12,500 nucleotides of DNA from Chrysomallon squamiferum (lineage: Eukaryota > Mollusca > Gastropoda > Neomphalida > Peltospiridae): the NCBI GenBank assembly GCA_012295275.1, contig CM022679.1:9779669-9792168 (forward strand), written 5' to 3'. Below, one piece after another: positions 1 through 7,975 of this stretch (position 1 is its first letter; each line of letters starts with the position of its first letter). Under the pieces are notes generated by a model that did not search any database, was not told the DNA's origin, and saw nothing but the letters and a program-made list of their open reading frames with translations. Both the position numbers and the translations under genes were made by a program.

Positions 1-257
1 GAAGAAGACGATGTTAGTATTTTGTCCACAGAAAAATTCAGATGACTTGCGTGGTAGTAGTTGGGGTTGACGCTGCAGTCCAGCGCGTCAATCTGCTCCC
101 CCGCGGGAGACCCCAGGGAGCCGAAGTGTCCGGCAAAATGCGGGTAGGCCGCCAATGTTGATATCGCCGCATAGCTTCTCGGATACGAAGCCTCTAGGTA
201 ATTCATTTGAGCATTCAGCGCCTCCAAATTGACATGGTGGGAAATATTCGTTAACAT
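1..257 (-). CDS. N-terminal exon of a probable eh1-containing transcription factor (partial)
   Basis: Read on the minus strand, an ATG at 257-255 opens a frame of 85 codons plus two bases that runs off the left edge. The context is good (A at -3, AACC before ATG), and an in-frame TAA lies 13 codons upstream, so this is the likely start. The protein begins MLTNISHHVNLEAL, has a tyrosine-, alanine- and glycine-rich middle (residues 19-50), an acidic stretch near GEQIDALD (53-60), and the heptapeptide FSVDKIL at residues 75-81 (bases 35-15). FSVDKIL fits the engrailed-homology-1 consensus that recruits Groucho/TLE co-repressors and occurs in many homeobox, forkhead and some T-box regulators. GC content by eye is about half, against strongly AT-rich surroundings. 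The role as a nuclear repressor is inferred from eh1 alone. No DNA-binding domain is present, so the family is undecided. The exon may end before or beyond base 1. Confidence 0.72.
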   Translation of the reverse strand, partial: MLTNISHHVNLEALNAQMNYLEASYPRSYAAISTLAAYPHFAGHFGSLGSPAGEQIDALDCSVNPNYYHASHLNFSVDKILTSSS

Positions 258-438
258 GGTTACCAAAAACTTTTTAGTTATCTGTGACAAAATTTATTGG
301 GGACATCGTTCTATGAAGAAATCAGGGAGCATTAAGTACACGGATCCGCCAATGGTGTTGCCAGAAATTTTTGACCTGGATCCAAAAGGGCGTGTTTTTT
401 TGGATAAAAGCGAGCTCTGGCTCCTCCTACTCCTGCTA
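258..438 (-). other. probable 5' untranslated part of the eh1 gene's exon
   Basis: This stretch lies directly upstream of the minus-strand ATG and is free of simple repeats. If the 3' splice site candidate ending at 439 is used, it is the untranslated 5' part of the exon. It contains a minus-strand ATG at 306-304 that does not continue into the main frame. The plus-strand open frames across it and the adjacent exon begin at TTG and are antisense shadows. Confidence 0.35.
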
Positions 439-476
439 CTGCTCGGCGAAAAAAAAAAAAAAAAAAAAAAAAAAAA
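439..476 (-). promoter_or_regulatory. candidate 3' splice site (poly-T tract followed by CAG)
   Basis: On the plus strand this is a run of 28 A at 449-476 preceded by CTGCTCGGCG. On the minus, gene-sense strand it reads as 28 T, then CGCCGAGCAG, with the AG ending at 439. A long polypyrimidine tract about ten bases before CAG has the form of a metazoan splice acceptor. Used here it would make the coding exon run from 438 leftwards. The same T run could simply be one of the many homopolymers in this window, so this is an inference. Confidence 0.25.
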
Positions 477-1063
477 GACGAGCAACGCCAGATTATTGGA
501 AACAAAGGACGAATAAAAACTTGTGTTGTATGATTAATGTGACGTTAACAGACGTGGAGGAAGAAAACACGGCAGATATTCCCGCAGGCTCTTTTTCTGC
601 TCCATTAATAGATTTCTGAACAGAGTTGTCAAAGAAAGTCACTTCTAGATCAATACGGTGTGCAACGGAAAAATCAACAACAGGACTAATTGACGAATTA
701 GGATCACGGTTACAAGTTTTTGCAATAAACCTCTCCTCGACAGATTGATCAATTTTCAACACGTGTTTATCAAAACGACAAGTAAATTAAGAAAAGACCG
801 CCTGCTCTGGACCTCTTTGTCGAGAGAGGGTGGGTGGGTCTACAAGAAATACGCTGGAATAAAGAAAGCAAATAAAAAAAAAAAAAGCAGAGGAAGTGAA
901 AAGGAATAGATCAGAAAGAAAAACGTTTTACCGGCAAAGCCAGAGAAGAGAGCCCAGGGCTAAAAAAACCTAGTGTAAAAGACTCGAAAATCGGCGCCTC
1001 CGCAGATCACTTTAACGTAAACAATTGTTCAATGCAATAAAATATACCCAGAGGGCAAAAATG

Positions 1064-1095
<32 letters not shown>

Positions 1096-1440
1096 AAAGC
1101 GAAGAAGAACAAGAAGAGAGGATCGTATACTTTCTAAAGTGGAAGACGTTGCTGTTATCTGGTTCGCCTTTCTTAGGGCGGATCTGATGAATCTGGGGAA
1201 AAAAAAAAAAGAAAAACACTCAGGCCTAATTGAATCTTGTTTACAGAAAGCACAGAACTGTTGCGGTTAAAAAGAGCATCTCCTCCGCCATTTAATTAGC
1301 TATGTTAGTAAGTAAGCAGTCAGGGCTCATTGGTCACGTGTTGGTGAGCGCACGAAAACTCTCCAGTCAGACTAAACAGCTGCAGGGTAAACTGCTAAAC
1401 TGACACAGAAATCATCAAACTGCTCAGATAAACATCTCTC
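477..1440. other. repeat-poor flank upstream of the eh1 gene
   Basis: This is about 960 bases of mostly unique DNA with moderate GC content, broken by A runs (1064-1093 is 30 A; shorter ones lie near 877 and 1200). It is the promoter-proximal or first-intron region of the minus-strand gene. An 89-codon minus-strand frame (762-493) begins at GTG, has no ATG and no recognisable domain, so I do not call it a gene. A CACGTG E-box and an inverted CCAAT box sit together near 1330. Confidence 0.4.
1329..1340 (-). promoter_or_regulatory. CACGTG E-box next to an inverted CCAAT box
   Basis: The plus strand has ATTGG at 1329-1333 and CACGTG at 1335-1340. On the gene-sense minus strand this reads CACGTG, one base, then CCAAT. 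CACGTG is the canonical bHLH-ZIP (MYC/MAX/USF type) E-box, and CCAAT is bound by NF-Y. The two within 12 bases, about 1.07 kb upstream of the ATG, make a plausible but unproven promoter element. Confidence 0.3.
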
Positions 1441-1450
1441 TAATACCTAC

Positions 1451-1590
1451 ATATATATATATATATATATTTAACTATATGAAGACAAAAAAAAAAGAAG
1501 GAGAATATAAAAGATGCACTTTTAACATACGTTTATATGCATATTTGTGTGTGTGTGTGTGTGTGTTTTGTGTTCATGGATGGATGGATG
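1451..1590. repeat. AT, GT and GGAT microsatellites
   Basis: An alternating AT tract at 1451-1470 is followed by an A-rich stretch, a GT tract at about 1546-1567, and a short GGAT tract at about 1578-1590. The sequence after it alternates GTATGTATATACATACG and is also AT/GT-rich. No gene is visible. Confidence 0.9.
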
Positions 1591-1760
1591 CTTGTATGTA
1601 TATACATACGTATATATGAAAATGAATTAACAAATATTTCATTTGCTGATCCAAATGATTTTGGGTATAATATATGAGTGTACATTTAATATTATAAAAA
1701 TCGAAAATATCCGGTGTATCATCTGCGTTGTTTGCGAATGAAAAAAAACATAGGAAATTA

Positions 1761-2008
1761 TAAATAAATAAATAAATAAATAATAACTAAATAAACAAAC
1801 AATTAAATAAATAAAAATAATTAAATAAACAAACAAGCAAACAGACAAACAAATAAGCAAACAAACAACCAACCAAATAAACAAACAAACAAACAAATAA
1901 ATAAATAAGTAAATAAACAAACAAATTAATAAATAAAATTAAACAAACAAATAAACACACAAACAAACAAACAAACAAACAAATAAACAAAAATAAAATA
2001 AAATAAAC
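1761..2008. repeat. AAAT/AAAC tetranucleotide array
   Basis: About 250 bases of period-four DNA. AAAT units dominate the first 30 bases, then AAAC and AAAT units alternate, with scattered AAGC, GACA and ACCA variants. On the minus strand the period-four sequence has no stops over long runs and translates to F, I, Y, L, V and C residues (open frames at 1920-1639 and 2182-1787). These are artefacts and not membrane proteins. Confidence 0.93.
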
Positions 2009-2039
2009 GACAAATTTGCTGAGTTCATCTTCTTTAAAT

Positions 2040-2226
2040 AAAAAAAAAAAAAAAAAGAAGGAAAAAAAAAAAAAAAAGAACAAAAAAGGAAAAGAAAATA
2101 GAAATGAAAACCCAACACATTTCAGTGACGTGATGCGTGGTTGGATATAATTACAGGAGTTCGTAATGGTGACAGTCTCCATTGTGTACGACGCAAAAAA
2201 AAAAAAAGAAAAAGAAAAGAAAAAAC
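2040..2226. repeat. purine-rich A tracts
   Basis: Two clusters of A runs interrupted by G (2040-2100 and 2193-2226) flank about 90 bases of unique sequence. All are on the plus strand, so the DNA is a long purine-rich strand. No gene is visible. Confidence 0.85.
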
Positions 2227-2480
2227 TTTCACTTTTATAGAAATATTGCTTGAAACGATCAAATAAATAACTAACAACTGCTGAACAAACTTAATAAAAT
2301 ATTAAGTGGGGATTTTTAGTATGAGACTGTATAACACATTGTGTGTATAGGACCTCAGCAGTTTGTCAACGTAGACACGAATTATTCGTCTGTTAAACAT
2401 TTCATAAACCTTTTTAATTAATGGTTGTGAAGTGTGCTCGTTTATATTTAATAAAAATATAAATGGATGTATTATAAATT

Positions 2481-2492
2481 ATATATATATAT

Positions 2493-2571
<79 letters not shown>
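2481..2571. repeat. AT tract followed by a perfect GA tract
   Basis: An AT tract (2481-2495) leads through AC into an uninterrupted AG dinucleotide array of about 37 units (2497-2571). A perfect purine/pyrimidine mirror of this length can in principle adopt triplex (H-DNA) structure and, in animals, can bind GAGA-type factors. Confidence 0.95.
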
Positions 2572-2574
<3 letters not shown>

Positions 2575-2985
2575 ACGTTTTGAAACTGAATGGTGTCGTT
2601 TACCTGTTTGTTTTATTCAATGTTATTTAATATATAGATTTTTCTTTTCTTTCTTTTGTTTTCTCTTCCTTTCTTTCTTCCTTTTCAAGGTTTTATTTTA
2701 AATATATTATTTTATTTTGATTATCTTTATAATTTATAATTTTTAACCTGACAGATTTTCAATTTCTGAATTAAAAAAAAAAAAAAAAGATAAAGGTTTT
2801 ACCTATTCCCCAACAATATAAACATGCCATTCTTAAAATGTATGTTTGATGATACGAAAATATAGTCTAAATATATTCTACCTATTTCCTGGTTGTTTTA
2901 TTTATTTTTTACCGGTCCAAACTTAAACTCACAACGAATTTATTAACAAAAGGTTACTTTAAAAATATCAATATTATGTACGTGA

Positions 2986-2993
2986 TGACGTCA
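2986..2993. promoter_or_regulatory. full palindromic CRE (TGACGTCA)
   Basis: TGACGTCA is the consensus cAMP-response element bound by CREB/ATF dimers. The sequence around it, GTGATGACGTCACTAC, is also nearly symmetric. A GC-containing 8-mer like this is not expected often in such AT-rich DNA. Function depends on chromatin and conservation, which cannot be judged here. Confidence 0.35.
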
Positions 2994-3750
2994 CTACTCC
3001 AGATATTATAGGTTTAAATGGCAGCGTTCAAATGTTTTGTAGCAATACAATTTTATTATCATACTTGTTATTAACAATCACAGATCGACTAAAACAATAA
3101 GATAATGAATGGAAGTGTACCAAAATTTATTATGCAATTTTACTAACACAGATACACTTTAAGAAATACAAAATCGTTTTTGTGAATATGTATTAAAAAT
3201 CTTGAAATATACTGGTTTCTATGAAAGCGTGATTTCATTTAGTTTAACTCAAAATTTTAAAGCATTTTTTTTTATTTTTTTTTATTTTTCTACCAGGGAC
3301 CACGATGAAAATAGAACCCATAAATACAATTTTAATATCTCACAAATATTAAAAAAATTAAATATCGCTAATTTCAAATAACAAAACTGATTTGTGTTTT
3401 TCAGTTTTAGCATTTCAATATCTAAACGACACCATCTCGTAACTGGATTGCCAACGATTTTTTATATTTTTTATTATACATAGGTAATGAATTGTCACTG
3501 ACTGCATTACTTTGAAACATCACAAGATTGTTTTCAGTCGCCAATTTATTCTTCATCATTTGTCTCAGGTCTGATAATCCTTTATCTTGCCAATGACCGA
3601 GAGCACTGGAACATCAAACAGATAGCAAAAGCTGGTCACACAAATTCCAATTGATGTTCTTATTACATACGTAAACGAATTACAAATACGAAACACACAC
3701 AGAGAGAGAGAGAGACAACACTCGTTTTCTCCTCGCATATTTTTATCATC

Positions 3751-3760
3751 TGATTGACAG
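3751..3760 (+). promoter_or_regulatory. exact PBX-MEIS/PREP decamer (TGATTGACAG)
   Basis: TGATTGACAG is the known cooperative binding decamer of PBX with MEIS or PREP TALE homeodomain proteins. The match is exact. It lies in a repeat-poor stretch about 3.5 kb upstream of a likely developmental transcription factor gene, a setting typical of enhancers. Enhancer activity is an inference. Confidence 0.4.
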
Positions 3761-4528
3761 TGATGCATGGGCCATCTCAATCAAGTCAACCGTTTCATAG
3801 TGTCTATCTCACAACTCTGCTGTCTTCATTTGCTATCAGTCCAGATTGGCGACAGATAGTTTACTTATTATTTATTTATTATAAAATTATACAGATAGAT
3901 ATAGAATTACCTTTCCTTTTTATCAGATCTCGGGATCGAGAGAGATTGAAATGTAGCGAGGTCGTTCTGTAGTTCATTTCCTAACGTACTGCGATTTTTT
4001 CCCTGTGTACTTCTTCACCTTAATCTTAATTTGTTGTAATAATAATAAATTGCAGCTTAAGTTTATTTAGTTAACGTCCAAAGTTATTATCTTAGCAAAA
4101 ATTTGGCTAATGTTAAAGTGTGACTTTTATCTGTTTGTTTTTAGGGTTCAATACAAAAACCCTTACGTCATTAAGAAATAAAAAAATAAAAAATCGAAAA
4201 ATCTACACTTCTTTCTGAGCTCGTTATTTCGATGTACTTTATTATCAGTAAAGTTTGATGTCTGATAAATAAATTATACAATCATTCGGAGGTGTATAAC
4301 GTGTAATTTGTCGGTATCGGTAGAAAAGTGCCTTACATTATAATTAATGTAGTGATCGTAAATCTATTTATTTTATATTAAAGTAAATCTGAAAAAAAAA
4401 AAAAAAAACACCGAGTTTTTCAATAGCAGATCGCCAACATGAAGACTGAAAAACACACAGGATTATACTCAATTGCAACAGTTGCAGTATAAGCAACGCA
4501 TATCAATGTTATAACGTAGCAACAGATG

Positions 4529-4529
<1 letters not shown>

Positions 4530-4564
<35 letters not shown>
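4530..4564. repeat. GAT trinucleotide array
   Basis: About eleven perfect GAT units are followed by GAC variants. No open frame of note uses it. Confidence 0.93.
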
Positions 4565-5090
4565 CGACGTAACTGAACAAGTTCCGATAATATCTAAAAC
4601 ACAAGAATCTCTTCTCCTTTTCTTACTGTTTTATTGATATTGGAGGACAAAATTTTTATAATTTTTTTTTTTTTTTTTCTCTTGGACTTTCTTAGATTTC
4701 ATTTGTTGTTGTTTTGTGTCTGCTAATGGAAAAGTAACTTAAATTGTGCGGAAAACAATTTTCCTCTTTGATTCATTAACACACTAAGGCTTCTGCGTTA
4801 AACGATCGGTAGAAGTGTTCTGTACTTTTCAATCTCACACCACATAAACAAGGAAATGAATAGTTTTTCATTAGAATTGTCGGTAATTAAATTGTGTGGC
4901 TAAAACAGAAAAAAAAAAGGAAAAAAAGAAGAAAGAAAATGTGACTGTTTTAGACACAGCAGTACAAATATGTTTGTTAATAAAATAGAATTGTTTTTCA
5001 CTTTGGATAGCAAGGCCAAACGACTATTGCCTTAATTATTATAATTCTTATTACTATTTTCTTTTTAATTTGATTAATTTCTTTGTTTTT
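4565..5090. other. AT-rich unique stretch, no gene seen
   Basis: It holds a run of 17 T (4662-4678), short A-rich patches near 4905-4940, and otherwise unique AT-rich DNA. I see no coding signal, RNA gene or element in it. Confidence 0.6.
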
Positions 5091-5190
5091 TATGTTTATT
5101 TATTTCTTTATTTCTTTATTTATTTATTTATATGCTCGTTTGTTTGTTTATTTGTATATTTATTCATTTATTTGTTTCTTTATTTCTTTA
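5091..5190. repeat. TTTA/TTTC/TTTG tetranucleotide array
   Basis: Period-four DNA built on TTTA with TTTC and TTTG variants runs straight into the CAT/TTA array. The open frames across 5070-5455 in all three forward frames arise from this repeat and the next one. Confidence 0.9.
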
Positions 5191-5204
5191 TTATTATTAT
5201 TATT

Positions 5205-5236
<32 letters not shown>

Positions 5237-5392
5237 TATTATTATTGTCTTTTAAATTTTATAATCATCATCATCATCTTTATCATCATCATTATTATTA
5301 TTTATTGTCTTTTAAATCTTATAATCATCATCATCATTATTATTATTTATTTTAAATTTTATTATCATCATCATCATCATCATTATTATTTC
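5188..5392. repeat. CAT/TTA arrays in a higher-order tandem repeat
   Basis: TTA units, then CAT units, then TTA units, separated by a spacer containing TTTTAAAT(T/C)TTAT. TTTAAA cores fall at 5251, 5311 and 5351, giving spacings of 60 and 40 bases. The spacer recurs three times with its flanking microsatellite switches, so the block amplified as a larger unit and not only by slippage of single triplets. Confidence 0.85.
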
Positions 5393-5455
5393 ACTATTTT
5401 ATTCTATTTTATTATTTTAAATTATAACCTATACGTATTAATAAAGACAATGTAA

Positions 5456-5709
5456 AAAAGAAATCTACAGACACTGCAAGCTGCCATCTCAACAGAATCA
5501 GCAGCACTAACACACAGAGAAAATGACTTCACCGTCAGATTTCCTCACCACACACACCATGTGCGCGCTTCATAACTCGCTTAATGCCCCAGCCCCAGAA
5601 TCAAAATATTTTGATACCGCCAAATTACTTTGGTGGATATTTTAAGTGTGTTATTACTAAAGCTTTATTTCCTTGAGTTATTTCTGTTTGAGATGAAAGT
5701 TTATAATTG

Positions 5710-5754
<45 letters not shown>

Positions 5755-6120
5755 TCTGCCCCACCTATTACTAAATACACCGATATTTTTAAAAGTGCTT
5801 CGCTCATGACACATAAGATATGAACGGGAAATTTTTTTTTTTTACATTAAGTTATTGAAAATAAAAAATATATTTATAAAAAATATAAAGGCTCTAATTA
5901 TTAATAAAAATTACTTTGATATACTTTTAGCGTCAGCGAGCCGTGACATTGTATTGGCTTTTTCTGTTAATGGATCAATGGCGTATAAGAGCTGGGTGTA
6001 AAGTCGACTGGTTTTAAATCTGCTGACTTACGACATTAAGTGGTGCAGGGTGTTGAAGAAAAAAAACTGTGAATAACTTTCATGTTCTGAATACCTACCA
6101 GTGAATAAAAAGAGTTTATC
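5456..6120. other. repeat-poor stretch interrupted by a 43-A run
   Basis: Unique DNA on both sides of a run of 43 A at 5710-5752. A 40-codon plus-strand frame (ATG at 5523, A at -3, stop at 5643-5645) beginning MTSPSDFLTTHTMC lies in the more GC-rich left part, but it has no recognisable domain and its length is compatible with chance. The 5930-6060 part is also unique. I do not call a gene. Confidence 0.5.
5710..5752 (+). repeat. poly-A run of 43 bases
   Basis: The longest homopolymer in the window. No AATAAA signal lies just before it and no target-site duplication is obvious, so I cannot show that it is the tail of a retroposed copy. The short minus-strand open frame over it is a poly-F artefact. 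Confidence 0.9.
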
Positions 6121-6121
6121 G

Positions 6122-6147
6122 TGTTGTTGTTGTTGTTGTTGTTGTTT
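6122..6147. repeat. TTG trinucleotide array
   Basis: About eight TTG units at the start of a T-rich region that continues to about 6290 and includes 27 T at 6202-6228. A second short TTG array lies at 6551-6567. The poly-C, poly-L and poly-F open frames here are repeat artefacts. Confidence 0.9.
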
Positions 6148-6287
6148 ATTTTATTTTATTATTATGTTATTTTTTTTAAAATTATTTTTGAATCATTATT
6201 ATTTTTTTTTTTTTTTTTTTTTTTTTTTATTTATTATTTTTTTTATTTTCTTTATTTTATTTCATTTTATTTTTTTTATTTTAATTT

Positions 6288-6490
6288 TGCATGTTTTTTA
6301 GATAAAACGACAATGAACTATTCTTTAACTTTATTCAAAATATAAAAACATAATTTTTTTTTCAGTTTTATTACCATTTTATCAATTAAATAATTATTTT
6401 ACATTAATTTATACATGTTTTGTTTGAATAAAACGACAATGTACATTTTCTTTAACATTATTCAAAATGAAAAACATTTTTTTTTTACTA
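6288..6490. repeat. 126-bp spaced direct duplication
   Basis: The motif TAAAACGACAATG occurs at 6303-6315 and again at 6429-6441. In both copies it is preceded by a similar CATGTTTT-containing segment and followed by TTCTTTAAC(T/A)TTATTCAAAAT and an A/T-rich tail. The spacing is 126 bases. The middle of the unit is more diverged, so this is an old tandem duplication or two copies of a small element. Confidence 0.75.
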
Positions 6491-6627
6491 TGTAATAATG
6501 TTAAACTGTTGTATTATTGTTATTTCATTTCATTTAACTTTTTATTTATGCTGTTGTTGTTGTTGTTTTTTGAAAATTAACATTAAAAATTTTTCAACGA
6601 CATCATCATCAAATCAACACAACAACT

Positions 6628-6803
6628 TAATAATAGTAATAATAATAAATAATAATAATAATAATAATAATAATTTAAATAATATTAATCTTAATAATAA
6701 TAATGATAATGATAATAGTAACAGTAAAAATAAAGGTAATATTGAAATAGTAATAATAATAATAATAATAATATCAATAATAATAATAATGATGATAATG
6801 ATG
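6628..6803. repeat. TAA/GAT trinucleotide array, interrupted
   Basis: Imperfect TAA units with GAT and AGT variants, preceded by short CAT and CAA tracts. It is open on both strands as poly-N or poly-I/L, which explains the frames at 6498-6809 and 6877-6614. Confidence 0.9.
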
Positions 6804-7185
6804 CGATGACAAAATTTATAATAATAAAAATAAGAAATTGTTTTGATGTGTGGGGTTTTTTTTGTAAAAACATACACTCATTTCATTTGTAATAACCGCA
6901 ATTTCAGTACTAAATTCGAAAAATCAAATCACTGGTGCTGATAAAAATAGCCTTGCCTTTTAAAAAAAAAAAATTAATCGACCGTTTCAAGCAATATTTG
7001 AACTGCTTACAATATCAGAAGATAATTGAGAGCGCAGTCAGTCTATTAAGTTAACAACTCCTGAATGTAAAAAAAAATATAAATTGGCCTTCTCAAGTGT
7101 TTTGTAATAGTGTAATTTTATTATCGTATTTTATTTTATTAGCATTACCTGATCGCTGATAACAAATAAAATATCGAGAAACTAT
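6804..7185. other. AT-rich unique stretch, no gene seen
   Basis: Unique AT-rich DNA with two short A runs (near 6962 and 7070). No coding, RNA or element signal is visible. Confidence 0.6.
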
Positions 7186-7202
7186 TAATATATATATATA
7201 TG

Positions 7203-7242
<40 letters not shown>
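7186..7242. repeat. TA then GT dinucleotide tract
   Basis: A TA tract passes into a GT tract of about 14 units (7213-7240). Confidence 0.93.
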
Positions 7243-7243
<1 letters not shown>

Positions 7244-7289
7244 TTATATTTACTGAAAAAACCCTCCTCAAAACAATTTCTTAATTTTA

Positions 7290-7367
7290 TTATCATTTTC
7301 GTCATCATCATCATTATCATTTTCGTCATAATCATCATTATCATTTTCATCATCATCATCATCAAAA

Positions 7368-7425
<58 letters not shown>

Positions 7426-7459
7426 CGTTGTATTTGTCACTGATGATGATGATGATAAT
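7290..7459. repeat. 24-bp tandem triplicate followed by TTA and GAT arrays
   Basis: Three adjacent 24-base units (7290-7313, 7314-7337, 7338-7361) each begin TTATCATTTTC and end in TCATCA. They differ at two bases. They are followed by about 19 TTA units (7368-7424) and a short GAT array (7440-7459). The poly-I and poly-M open frames on both strands come from this block. Confidence 0.9.
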
Positions 7460-7759
7460 GTTGTTGTTTATTTTTCTTTTTTAATGTGTATTTTTAAATT
7501 TTCCTTTCAGTGGCGTCCAAAATCATAAACTAGCTGCAATGGTTAATGGTGTTAGATAAATGAGCCGATATTGATGTTAGAGTCAAATCCCACACTGAAC
7601 CCTCATTACATCATAACATTACACTGCAGATCTTCTGCATGAACAATATATTCATACACAGCTTACAAGAAAACAAATAAGTAGACAAGGAAACCGCTGA
7701 AGAGGATTTATACAAATAATATTAATGTACCGGACTATTTACACACTGTGTGAATGTAT
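7460..7759. other. unique stretch, no gene seen
   Basis: Unique sequence with moderate GC in its second half, ending in a GT-rich patch. I see no coding signal. Confidence 0.6.
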
Positions 7760-7777
7760 GTGTCTGTGTGTACATAT

Positions 7778-7834
7778 GTATATATATATATATATATCTA
7801 TATATATATATATATACACATATAGATATATATA
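7778..7834. repeat. TA tract abutting the foldback element
   Basis: Alternating TA with single CT, ACAC and AGA interruptions. It ends at the left terminus of the foldback element, which would fit insertion into TA-rich DNA. Confidence 0.9.
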
Positions 7835-7975
7835 AAGGAAATAACTGGTTAATATCTTACGATATAAGTTAACCTTTGAAGGTTAGAATGGTGAATGCAC
7901 CGAGCCTCTGCCGAGCTGAATTCACCATTGGACCTAAGCTGACATCTTAAGAGAGTAACCAGTTATTTCTCTTAT
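7832..7975. mobile_element. foldback/MITE-like element with 20-bp terminal inverted repeats
   Basis: The left end (7832-7851, ATAAAGGAAATAACTGGTTA) and the reverse complement of the right end (7956-7975) agree at 18 of 20 bases, including 14 perfect bases GAAATAACTGGTTA. Pairing continues inward with roughly two thirds identity for about 24 more bases. After a bulge it resumes as a perfect 10-bp inner stem, AATGGTGAAT (7887-7896) with ATTCACCATT (7920-7929). The 23-base loop is GC-rich and holds two copies of CCGAGC. The element has no coding capacity. It could be a non-autonomous DNA transposon or a structured RNA gene. No clear target duplication can be read because the left flank is a TA microsatellite. 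Confidence 0.6.

Larger units (their letters stand above)
2572..4500. other. long AT-rich, repeat-poor stretch with no gene
   Basis: This holds mainly unique AT-rich sequence with short homopolymers (16 A at 2773-2788; T runs near 3265; 17 A at 4392-4408) and a small AC/AG tract at about 3694-3716. The open frames around 3565-3972 are short, the minus-strand one starts at TTG, and I recognise no domain in them. The only sites I would single out are the CRE at 2986 and the PBX-MEIS decamer at 3751. Confidence 0.6.

Noticed and set aside
229-619. Plus-strand open frames of 82-95 codons
   Set aside because: They start at TTG, lie partly antisense to the coding exon, and contain a poly-K or poly-R stretch from the A run.
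493-762. Minus-strand 89-codon frame upstream of the eh1 gene
   Set aside because: It begins at GTG and has no ATG anywhere. No domain is recognisable and no splice sites are evident, so an upstream ORF or exon cannot be supported.
1639-2182. Minus-strand frames that look like membrane proteins rich in F, L, I, V, C and Y
   Set aside because: They are translations of TTTA/TTTG tetranucleotide and T-rich repeats and not transmembrane proteins.
2590-3435. 13-base inverted match ATGGTGTCGTTTA (2590-2602) with its complement at 3423-3435
   Set aside because: A 13-base match somewhere within 12.5 kb is expected by chance, and the flanks do not extend it.
3565-3972. Two overlapping frames of about 70 codons on opposite strands
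   Set aside because: The minus-strand one starts at TTG. Neither shows a domain or biased composition, and they are within chance length.
5950-6015. Possible plus-strand core promoter (ATTGG followed by TATAAGAG)
   Set aside because: In AT-rich DNA, TATA-like and ATTGG sequences are common, and no gene follows.
5185-7460. CRISPR-like impression from regularly repeated CAT/TTA blocks
   Set aside because: The spacers are themselves microsatellite, and there is no palindromic direct repeat of fixed length. The context is eukaryotic.
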